Of a stretch of 12,789 nt of DNA, positions 1-5,887 are shown in pieces (positions within the stretch are counted from its first letter, which is position 1; every line of letters starts with the position of its first letter). Where the stretch lies: the NCBI GenBank assembly GCA_964505195.1, contig CAZDGV010000039.1, forward strand, positions 1 through 12,789. The letters run 5' to 3'. Both the position numbers and the translations under genes were made by a program. This stretch comes from CAZDGV01 sp964505195. Its GTDB lineage: Bacteria > Bacteroidota > Bacteroidia > Chitinophagales > Chitinophagaceae. The notes under the pieces are model-generated. The model had not been told where the DNA came from and did not search any database. It was given only the letters and a program-made list of their open reading frames with translations.

Positions 1-818
1 CCGATATCAGTTGCTGCATTAAGCCAGCCGAAACCAATAGGGCCCACTTTTAAGATATCGATTGCGAACACTGGAATCAATGCTACCACCCCTCCAAAAA
101 GTACGGCAAACAAATCGAGCGTAAGCGAACCAAGAAGTACTTTTTCATGCATCACAAACCGCAATCCTTCCTTCACACTTTCCCAGGTTCTTTGTTCTTG
201 CAGGTTGCCATGTACAGGCGGCTTTGCATCCAGGCTCGTTAGCATCAGCACAGCAATGAAAACCAACGTAAGTACTACGGCAAATGTGCCGGTATATCCA
301 ACAAAAGCGATCAGAAAACCGGCACCTGCATGTCCCATCACGGAGGCAGTAAGCCAAACGCCAGTATTAATCGCTGCCGCGTTGGGTAAAACATCCTTCG
401 GTACCAGCTGTCCGAGTGTAGCACCGAATGCCGGCCCCGAAAAAGCACGAATGGTACCGGTGAAAAAGATGACAGCATAAATGCCGATTAACATGGCAGA
501 TGTTCCAAACTGCTCTTTGAAGTAAGTGGTAGAGATAAAAAGCAGTAGGAGTGAAGTAACGCAGTAGAGGGAGATGGTTTTTACCAGCAGACTGCGCTTT
601 TCACTGCGATCAATCACGACCCCTGAATAGAGTGCCAGCGAAACGGCAGGCACCACTTCGGCTAGTCCAATCAATCCTAATGCCAGCTTGCTTTGCGTGA
701 GTTCGTAAATCCACCAGCCTACCAGTGCCCCCACCATACGCATGCCTACTACAAAGCAAAAGCGTGCAATCACAAAATTTCTGAATTCGCGAAACTGCAG
801 TGCTTGTAAACGATTCAT
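1..818 (-). CDS. MFS transporter, EntS-like (MFS_3 type), C-terminus beyond the left edge
   Basis: This is an inner-membrane major facilitator superfamily transporter, probably an exporter driven by the proton gradient. The ATG at 818 opens a frame that stays open to base 1, giving about 272 residues, so roughly a third of a usual 400-420 residue protein is missing. The N-terminus begins MNRLQALQFREFRNF, typical of the MFS_3 (enterobactin exporter EntS-like) group. Hydrophobic helices follow in series. The loop after the second helix carries the MFS signature as GVVIDRSEKR at residues 66-75. A soluble linker around residues 200-225, including KPPVHGNLQEQRTWESVKEG, fits the central cytoplasmic loop between the two six-helix halves. 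It starts 12 nt after the deoxynucleoside kinase stop, so it is probably the third gene of the folK operon. Substrate cannot be read from the sequence. Confidence 0.88.
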   Translation of the reverse strand, partial: MNRLQALQFREFRNFVIARFCFVVGMRMVGALVGWWIYELTQSKLALGLIGLAEVVPAVSLALYSGVVIDRSEKRSLLVKTISLYCVTSLLLLFISTTYFKEQFGTSAMLIGIYAVIFFTGTIRAFSGPAFGATLGQLVPKDVLPNAAAINTGVWLTASVMGHAGAGFLIAFVGYTGTFAVVLTLVFIAVLMLTSLDAKPPVHGNLQEQRTWESVKEGLRFVMHEKVLLGSLTLDLFAVLFGGVVALIPVFAIDILKVGPIGFGWLNAATDI

Positions 819-830
819 GAGCTTATGGCA

Positions 831-1466
831 TTATGCAGGCAGCGTGATATAATGTTGCCCGGGCGCATAATCTTTTTGAAGGGCTTCCAATACGGTTTCT
901 AAATGAAGTGGGTTTTCCAAAAAGTCGGCATGCGTAACATCAATATAAAGTGTTTTAATGTCGTGTTGTTTGATGTACTGCGTATAGGTTTCCTGAATGT
1001 TGAACAGGTAGTCGTCTGGAATATTCTGTTCATAAGGGCGGTTGCGCTTTCGGATATTTTGCTGTAGTTTTTCTACCGGCGCATGCAGGTAAATCAGCAA
1101 ATCGGGTTGCAGCAAATGTTGATACATAATATCAAACAAACGTTGATAGAGTTTGTACTCATCTTCTGGCAAAGTCACTTTGGCAAATAGCAGACATTTG
1201 GTAAAAAGGTAGTCGGATAGGGTGACCGATGAAAACAAATCTTGTGCATGTATTAGCTCCTTCAGTTGCTTGTAACGTTCCGCCATAAAAAACAGCTCCA
1301 GCGGAAAGGCATACTGCTGCGGGTTCTCGTAAAATTTGGGAAGAAAGGGGTTGTCGGCAAATTCTTCCAGAATGAGTCGTGCGTTGAGGCGCTCCGAAAG
1401 TAAATGTGCAAGTGTGGTTTTGCCTGCGCCGATATTTCCCTCTATGGTGATGAACTGATGTTTCAT
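831..1466 (-). CDS. Deoxynucleoside kinase (deoxyadenosine/deoxyguanosine kinase type)
   Basis: A cytosolic nucleoside salvage kinase that would phosphorylate a deoxynucleoside at the 5' position using ATP. At 211 residues it is full length for the bacterial dNK family. The P-loop is GNIGAGKTT at residues 10-18. LEEFADNPFL (33-42) supplies the catalytic Glu region. The lid is RKRNRPYEQ at 139-147. The usual DRS/DRY motif after the fourth helix appears as SDY at 84-86, so the Arg is absent. From memory, that variant, with the FADNPFLPKFY segment, resembles the kinase halves of HPPK-dNK fusion proteins of Flavobacteriia. Here it is a separate gene, 78 nt after folK and in the same reading frame with four stops between. 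It starts at the ATG at 1466 just before the P-loop strand. The substrate is more likely deoxyadenosine than thymidine by family resemblance, which is inference. Confidence 0.92.
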   Translation of the reverse strand: MKHQFITIEGNIGAGKTTLAHLLSERLNARLILEEFADNPFLPKFYENPQQYAFPLELFFMAERYKQLKELIHAQDLFSSVTLSDYLFTKCLLFAKVTLPEDEYKLYQRLFDIMYQHLLQPDLLIYLHAPVEKLQQNIRKRNRPYEQNIPDDYLFNIQETYTQYIKQHDIKTLYIDVTHADFLENPLHLETVLEALQKDYAPGQHYITLPA

Positions 1467-1469
1467 GTA

Positions 1470-1509
1470 TTAGATCCTGCGACAAAGAAAATGAATTGTT
1501 CTTAGATCC
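1470..1509. repeat. Pair of TTAGATCC direct repeats between folK and the kinase gene
   Basis: TTAGATCC occurs at 1470-1477 and again at 1502-1509, 32 bases apart (about three helical turns), inside the 78-bp gap between the two genes. This might be a protein-binding site or chance. Eight-base repeats in a gap this small are expected only occasionally, but AT-rich sequence raises the odds. Confidence 0.25.
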
Positions 1510-1544
1510 GCGTAAGTGAATCAGGTAGATCATAAAACGCGTGC

Positions 1545-2033
1545 TCAGCTGATTTTTTTTACGGGCAGCTCGTCTTTGCAATGCGATAACAATTCCTGTA
1601 CCGATTGCTGAAAAACAGGGTGGATCAGGTCGGGTGCCAGCTCTGCGAGCGGCGTGAGTACAAATCTTCTTTCCTGCATGGCCGGATGCGGAATGGTAAC
1701 GATGGAAGAATGATACACGAGCGCATCGAACAATAAAATGTCGATATCAATGCTGCGCGGCCCGTACCGTTCTTTCCGCGCTCTTCCCAGCGACTGCTCA
1801 ATTTCCAGCATCGTTTGCATAAGTGTTTCAGGGTCTTGCTTTGTTTCTACTAGTAATACCTGGTTTAAAAATGCCGGTTGATCTGTAATGCCCCAAGCTG
1901 CCGTTTCATACAAACCCGAGCGGCGAATAACTATAATGTCATGTTGTGCAATAGCTGATTCGGCTCTTTGCAACATGATTTCGCGGTCGCCCAAATTGCT
2001 GCCCAGCAACAGAAAAACGCTGTGTAGGTTCAT
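1545..2033 (-). CDS. folK: 6-hydroxymethyl-7,8-dihydropterin pyrophosphokinase (HPPK)
   Basis: This enzyme transfers pyrophosphate from ATP to 6-hydroxymethyl-7,8-dihydropterin, the step before dihydropteroate synthase in folate synthesis, in the cytosol. The 162-residue length is usual for HPPK. All family motifs are visible: GSNLGDR at 11-17, YETAAWG at 42-48 and FLN at 55-57. The ATP and Mg-binding block LGRARKERYGPRSIDIDIL lies at 82-100, with the two Asp of DID as metal ligands. It is followed by IPHPAM (114-119) and RRFVLTPLAEL (122-132). The ATG at 2033 sits immediately before the first beta strand. It is the first gene of a minus-strand run with the deoxynucleoside kinase and MFS genes and is divergent from the ABC permease, with a 77-bp shared upstream region. 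The end of the gene contains a run of eight A residues just before the stop. Confidence 0.96.
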   Translation of the reverse strand: MNLHSVFLLLGSNLGDREIMLQRAESAIAQHDIIVIRRSGLYETAAWGITDQPAFLNQVLLVETKQDPETLMQTMLEIEQSLGRARKERYGPRSIDIDILLFDALVYHSSIVTIPHPAMQERRFVLTPLAELAPDLIHPVFQQSVQELLSHCKDELPVKKIS

Positions 2034-2084
2034 GCTTCAAAAGTCGGAAAAAGCAGCTGAACAGCACGAATGGAAATAAACAGA

Positions 2085-2092
2085 TAGTTTTG
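2085..2092 (+). promoter_or_regulatory. Candidate Bacteroidota -7 promoter element for the permease operon
   Basis: TAGTTTTG fits the Bacteroidota housekeeping -7 consensus TAnnTTTG exactly and lies 19-26 bases upstream of the permease ATG, which would give a very short leader. No clear -33 TTTG-like element is seen at the expected distance upstream, so the call stays tentative. Confidence 0.35.
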
Positions 2093-2110
2093 TAATGCAA
2101 TTCCTCATTC

Positions 2111-3211
2111 ATGAGCAAATCTTATAGTCAATGGCGGGCCATGCTGGCGGTAACCAAGGGGAGCATGCGTGCTATTCTGCGTAGTCCTTCTGCCATCATC
2201 TTCGGTATTGGCTTCCCGCTCATTTTCATCGTGGTTTTTGGTTTGCTTGGCAGTACTAGTCCGGTGTTAAAAATTGCTTTTGCGCCTGATTCCGATACCG
2301 CAAATGCGATGTATCGCATGCTGCTGAGCGATCGGAATATAAAAGTGGTAGAAAAGCCATTTGCGGCATTGCAAAACGAGCTTACCAAAGGTCGAATCAC
2401 GGCTATTGTCAGCATTGTCAAAATGCCGGAAGGCGTTATGCCCAAATATCGTTTGGAGTTGCAGTCGTCCACTGCATCGGTTGATCGTATTGGTATGCTT
2501 CAATCAGCCTTGCGTGAAATGATTGCTGTATTGGATGCGGCAGCGGCAACGCAGCAAAACCATTTTGCTGAAATACGACAGATGCCTATGATTCAGGGAA
2601 GAATTTATCGGAGTATTGATTTTATATTACCCGGACAGTTGGGCTTTTCATTGTTAAGCTCGGGTGTATTTGGTGTGGCTTTTTTGTTTTTTAATCTTAG
2701 AAACCAGCTGATATTAAAACGCTTTTTTGCAACGCCTATACGTCGCGCCTATATTGTTTTTGGAGAAGGCATTAGTCGCGTTGCTTTCGGAATGCTTACT
2801 GCAGTAGTTATTCTACTGGCAGGACATTTTATTTTTAAGTTCACACTGGTGAACGGCATGCTTACATTTTTGGAGTTGTTGCTTTTGAGTATCATCGGGC
2901 TCATTGTTTTTATGGGTTTTGGTTTTGTGGTGAGCGGACTGGCAAAAAACGAAAGCACGATTCCGCCTTTTGCCAACCTGGTCACCTTGCCGCAATTTTT
3001 GCTTTCAGGAACTTTTTTCTCTATTGAAAATTTTCCATCATGGCTGCAGCCGCTTTGCAATGCACTACCCCTTACACATTTAAATAATGCCATGCGTAAT
3101 ATTGCTTTTGAGGGTGCGCATTTGTATCAGTGCGGCACAGAACTAGCTGTATTGTTGGCATGGGGCATTGGTATTTACGCATTGGCGGTGCGGGTTTTTC
3201 GCTGGGAATAA
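2111..3211 (+). CDS. ABC-2 type transporter permease, without an adjacent ATPase
   Basis: This is an inner-membrane permease of the ABC-2 family (drug, lipid or polysaccharide-type exporters). The 366-residue protein has the expected layout. A cytoplasmic N-terminus is followed by a first membrane helix at about 29-47. A large extracytoplasmic domain spans about 48-170. Five further hydrophobic segments lie at roughly 177-195, 218-240, 252-275, 285-303 and 343-361. The segment LKRFFATPIRR (202-212) matches the conserved cytoplasmic coupling region, and PFANLVTLPQFLLSG (286-300) with LPLTHLNNAMRNI (329-341) matches the ABC-2 C-terminal signature. The ATP-binding subunit normally sits beside such a gene, but none is in this window. 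The ATG at 2111 is 77 bp from the divergent folK start. The SRPBCC gene begins 8 nt after its stop. Substrate is unknown. Confidence 0.88.
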   Translation: MSKSYSQWRAMLAVTKGSMRAILRSPSAIIFGIGFPLIFIVVFGLLGSTSPVLKIAFAPDSDTANAMYRMLLSDRNIKVVEKPFAALQNELTKGRITAIVSIVKMPEGVMPKYRLELQSSTASVDRIGMLQSALREMIAVLDAAAATQQNHFAEIRQMPMIQGRIYRSIDFILPGQLGFSLLSSGVFGVAFLFFNLRNQLILKRFFATPIRRAYIVFGEGISRVAFGMLTAVVILLAGHFIFKFTLVNGMLTFLELLLLSIIGLIVFMGFGFVVSGLAKNESTIPPFANLVTLPQFLLSGTFFSIENFPSWLQPLCNALPLTHLNNAMRNIAFEGAHLYQCGTELAVLLAWGIGIYALAVRVFRWE

Positions 3212-3219
3212 ATTGTATT

Positions 3220-3786
3220 ATGATTCGTAACATTAAACTGCTTGTTGTTGGTTTCTTCGGATTGGCATTGCTGCTTTTCGTAATGGGCCTCATCATTCCC
3301 TCCACCGTAAAAATTTCGCGTGGCATACTGCTTTCGCAATCCTACGAAACGGTATATGCGTCGCTGCAAGATGTGGATGGCTGGGAGGCCTGGATGCCTT
3401 GGACTAAATACGATTCAACGGCTACTGTAACACGCAGTGAGCGCAGAAAGGGTGCAGGTGCTAGCTTTCAATGGGCGGGTGCCGATAAAAAAAATCAGGG
3501 AACGATTCGCATTGTAAAAACCAATGCAGAAGAGATTGGTCTGCTGTATGAGTTTCAAGATATCGCTCCGGCTAAAGGGGGATTTCGCATTCGTACAATA
3601 GAATCCGGCAATGGTGTTGAACTCATCTGGTTTATGGAGTATCAGCTGCACTGGTATCCTTGGGAGCGCTTTTATGGCATATTTGCCGATAAAATTTGGG
3701 GACCGGTATTTGAAAAAGGATTGGCAGATTTTCAGGAGCATCTCAACCAACAGGAATCGCGTGCCATGCTTACCAGGGAAAACTGA
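3220..3786 (+). CDS. Membrane-anchored SRPBCC (START-like, polyketide cyclase/dehydrase) family protein
   Basis: This is a 188-residue protein with one N-terminal hydrophobic segment (about residues 5-26, MIRNIKLLVVGFFGLALLLF onward). A single soluble domain follows whose pattern fits the SRPBCC ligand-binding fold. The family signature near its start reads SYETVYASLQDVDGWEAWMPW (within 41-61), in which the first helix and the conserved Trp pair are recognisable. It continues with alternating strands and a C-terminal amphipathic helix (about 150-176). SRPBCC domains bind hydrophobic ligands in a deep pocket; the ligand here is unknown. I chose the ATG at 3220, 8 nt after the permease stop, because it gives a clean signal-anchor; an upstream in-frame ATG at 3130 lies deep inside the permease gene. 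Co-transcription with the permease suggests a shared lipid-like or hydrophobic substrate, which is inference. Its last 17 nt overlap the end of anmK on the opposite strand. Confidence 0.78.
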   Translation: MIRNIKLLVVGFFGLALLLFVMGLIIPSTVKISRGILLSQSYETVYASLQDVDGWEAWMPWTKYDSTATVTRSERRKGAGASFQWAGADKKNQGTIRIVKTNAEEIGLLYEFQDIAPAKGGFRIRTIESGNGVELIWFMEYQLHWYPWERFYGIFADKIWGPVFEKGLADFQEHLNQQESRAMLTREN

Positions 3787-4975
3787 TTTTCCCCATCGTA
3801 ATATTCGGAACACCCGGTCGATCACCAAAAGAAACATTACCGCCTGCAATGCATTCGTTGGCTAGTACAGCAAATAAAACTGCTTCTTTCGCATCGGGGT
3901 GTACGCCCAAATTTTCAGTGCGGTGAAAGGAAAGCTTAGGTAGTAAATCACGCAGATGTTGCATTAAAACAATGTTATGCATACCTCCACCACTGGCATA
4001 GAGATGCGCGCCTGCGTGTGCAACATCTAGCTTCAGCACACTCTCAGCAATGGTTTCGGCAGTAAAGCGATTGAGTGTGGCCATCACATCGGCAATACTT
4101 AAATCGGTGGTATTGCTTTTTTGTTGGGCTGCGTTGAGGTAGGCAAGATTGAAAAGTTCTGGTCCGGTGGTTTTGGGAAAAGGCTGCTCAAAAAAAGGAT
4201 GATCTTTTAATGCGGCAAGTAACGCAGCATGGATATTTCCTTCTGAGGCGAGTCTTCCGTCTTTGTCAAAGTATTGATCGGGAAAATGTTCATGTATCCA
4301 CGCATCCATCAGCGTGTTTCCGGGCCCGGTATCGGTACAAAAAACTTCATGCGCATGTAAATTTCCGGGTAGGTAGGTAAAGTTTGCAATGCCGCCCATG
4401 TTCAGCATGATGCGATCCTCGCCGGCTTTAGAAAAAATGAGATAATCGCCATACACTGCTAGCGGAGCACCTTCGCCACCTGCGGCAATATGTTTTTGTC
4501 GAAAATCACTGATGGTGATGATGCCGGTTACTACAGCCATATGATCGCCATCGCCGATTTGCAGCGTTGCATTCCCAAATTTTGTCTGTTGATGTAGTGC
4601 TTTCGGAGCATGGTAAACGGTTTGTCCATGACTTGCAATCAGGTCAATTTCAGCTGCCTCTATGCCTCTTTTTTTGAGGAATGCGAGGATCAGTGCCGAT
4701 TGTTGCGTGGCTACCCAGGGGTTAAGCAGACAAAGCTTTTCAAAGTCGATCTGCTTTTTGGAAAAAATGGTTTTGATCTCCGCTCTGAAATCAGGGGCAT
4801 ATGCAATGGTTTCAAAATCAATCAGTTCCATTTGAGTTGTTGGTCCGTTGCCCCTAAAACGGCAAAGTGCGATGTCTAATCCGTCCACCGAGGTACCGCT
4901 CATTAAACCCAGGATCATGCGGGTTTCTTTAGCGGCAATGTGCGAGAGTTGTTGCAGATTTCGGTTGAAAGCCAT
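3770..4975 (-). CDS. anmK: Anhydro-N-acetylmuramic acid kinase
   Basis: AnmK opens the 1,6-anhydro ring of anhydro-MurNAc and phosphorylates it with ATP to give MurNAc-6-phosphate, a cytosolic step of peptidoglycan recycling. At 401 residues it is close to the usual length, with about 20 extra N-terminal residues. Conserved motifs are GLMSGTSVDGLD (23-34, nucleotide phosphate binding), SHGQTVYH (115-122), GDG (141-143) and DFRQKHIAAGGEGAPL (157-172). In the last of these, Asp157 corresponds to the catalytic base. LNMGGIANFTYL (191-202), DTGPGNTLMD (205-214), ASGGGMHN (337-344) and PDAKEAVLFAVLANE (360-374) follow. The ATG at 4975 is the longest start; Met20, just before GLMSGTS, is an alternative that matches many homologues better. 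It is divergent from the DeoR-type regulator. No murQ etherase is visible, so the next pathway step must be encoded elsewhere. Confidence 0.95.
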   Translation of the reverse strand: MAFNRNLQQLSHIAAKETRMILGLMSGTSVDGLDIALCRFRGNGPTTQMELIDFETIAYAPDFRAEIKTIFSKKQIDFEKLCLLNPWVATQQSALILAFLKKRGIEAAEIDLIASHGQTVYHAPKALHQQTKFGNATLQIGDGDHMAVVTGIITISDFRQKHIAAGGEGAPLAVYGDYLIFSKAGEDRIMLNMGGIANFTYLPGNLHAHEVFCTDTGPGNTLMDAWIHEHFPDQYFDKDGRLASEGNIHAALLAALKDHPFFEQPFPKTTGPELFNLAYLNAAQQKSNTTDLSIADVMATLNRFTAETIAESVLKLDVAHAGAHLYASGGGMHNIVLMQHLRDLLPKLSFHRTENLGVHPDAKEAVLFAVLANECIAGGNVSFGDRPGVPNITMGKISFPW

Positions 4976-5007
4976 GGGGTTGGTTTGCGCTTATTGTAAG
5001 GTTTTGT

Positions 5008-5026
5008 ATGCCAATTTATGCAATTT
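5008..5026. repeat. Tandem AT-rich repeat between anmK and the DeoR-type gene
   Basis: ATGCCAATTT at 5008-5017 is followed at once by ATGCAATTT at 5018-5026, the same sequence lacking one C. The repeat is about one helical turn long and lies in the 137-bp divergent region between anmK and the regulator. That is where an operator for the regulator would be expected. On the minus strand the units read as near-copies of a TAnnTTTG-like element (TAAATTG), so they may instead be part of the anmK promoter. Confidence 0.3.
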
Positions 5027-5112
5027 AGAAAAAAAATAATGCGTGAATGTGCGGTTTTTTGATTATCTGTTTAACTTACGCCTGTATTTTCCAAAACGAC
5101 TTGCCATTAGGA

Positions 5113-5859
5113 ATGCTTAAGAAGGAACGCCAAGCTTATATTCTTCATCAAGTGAATTTACACAATCGTGTACTTTCATCTGACCTCAGCGTGCAGATGA
5201 AAGTTTCGGAAGATACCATTCGTCGCGATTTACTGGAATTATCGGAGCTGGGGAAAATCATGAAAGTGCATGGCGGTGCTTTATCGCGTTCTTTCAACAG
5301 CTCTTTGCACAATGGTCAGGTGTATGCGCAAGACAATAAGAAACTGATTGCATACAAAGCAGCCCAGCTAATTGAGGATGGTATGTTTGTGCTTACCACG
5401 GGTGGAACCACCATTATAGAATTAGCAAAAGCTTTGCCGGAAGGGTTGCGTGCAACATTTATTACAGGCAGTTTGCCTGCTGCGATTGAATACTTGCAGC
5501 ATCCCAATATCGAACTGATTGTAATTGGTGATAAAGTTTCCAAAAGTTCAAAGATTACCATTGGCGGAGAAGCCATTCAAAAGGTTAGCGCCATCAGTGC
5601 CGACCTGTGTTTTTTGGGCATCAATGCCATTGATATTACACATGGAGTAACTGATAATGACTGGGATGTAGTACAGGTGAAGAAAGCGATGATTGCATCG
5701 GCAGGTAGAACCATTGCATTGACGATTTCAGAAAAAATAAATACACATCAGCGGATTCAGATTTGCGGACTGGATGAAATTGATGCCCTGATTTCTGAAC
5801 TGCCTGCTGATGATATGATATTGCAGCCGTATAAAACGGCTGGACTAAACATTTTGTAA
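5113..5859 (+). CDS. DeoR/GlpR-family transcriptional regulator
   Basis: A cytosolic DNA-binding regulator of 248 residues, the normal length for DeoR-type repressors of sugar metabolism. The N-terminus has the family winged helix-turn-helix: MLKKERQAYIL, then a helix-turn-helix around 18-41 including VSEDTIRRDLLEL (31-43), ending in KVHGGAL (51-57). The rest is the DeoRC sugar-phosphate-isomerase-like sensor domain, with TTGGTT at 95-100 and the K-binding end region SEKI at 216-219. Canonical members have DSGTT and DxSKF at these two places; both Asp are replaced here. I placed the start at the ATG at 5113 because MLKKERQ is the usual family N-terminus. An upstream in-frame ATG at 5047 would add 22 hydrophobic residues not expected in a DeoR protein. 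It is divergent from anmK and sits 28 nt upstream of susC, so it may control both. Confidence 0.9.
   Translation: MLKKERQAYILHQVNLHNRVLSSDLSVQMKVSEDTIRRDLLELSELGKIMKVHGGALSRSFNSSLHNGQVYAQDNKKLIAYKAAQLIEDGMFVLTTGGTTIIELAKALPEGLRATFITGSLPAAIEYLQHPNIELIVIGDKVSKSSKITIGGEAIQKVSAISADLCFLGINAIDITHGVTDNDWDVVQVKKAMIASAGRTIALTISEKINTHQRIQICGLDEIDALISELPADDMILQPYKTAGLNIL
5824..5842 (+). other. Hairpin at the 3' end of the DeoR-type gene, upstream of susC
   Basis: CAGCCGT (5824-5830) and ACGGCTG (5836-5842) form a perfect 7-bp stem with the 5-base loop ATAAA. It lies inside the regulator's last codons, 45 bases before the susC start. No U-run follows directly, so it is not a standard intrinsic terminator. 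It could act in mRNA processing, partial termination or message stability, or be a by-product of the codons used. Confidence 0.35.
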
Positions 5860-5887
5860 ACCATTTTTAAACCATAAAAACCGCGAT

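Noticed and set aside
1553..1560. Run of eight A at the folK 3' end as a frameshift site joining folK to the kinase
   Set aside because: The kinase is already in the folK frame, and a slip in either direction leads to non-kinase frames.
1159..1581. 140-codon open frame on the minus strand across the folK-dNK gap
   Set aside because: It is out of frame with both recognised enzymes, overlaps conserved dNK codons, and its product has no recognisable motif. It is a shadow.
3130..3219. Upstream in-frame ATG of the SRPBCC gene
   Set aside because: It lies inside the permease coding region and adds 30 residues that do not fit the family; the ATG at 3220 is 8 nt after the permease stop.
5047..5112. 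Upstream start for the DeoR-type regulator
   Set aside because: The 22 extra residues are hydrophobic and Cys-rich, unlike any DeoR N-terminus; MLKKERQ at 5113 is the family start.
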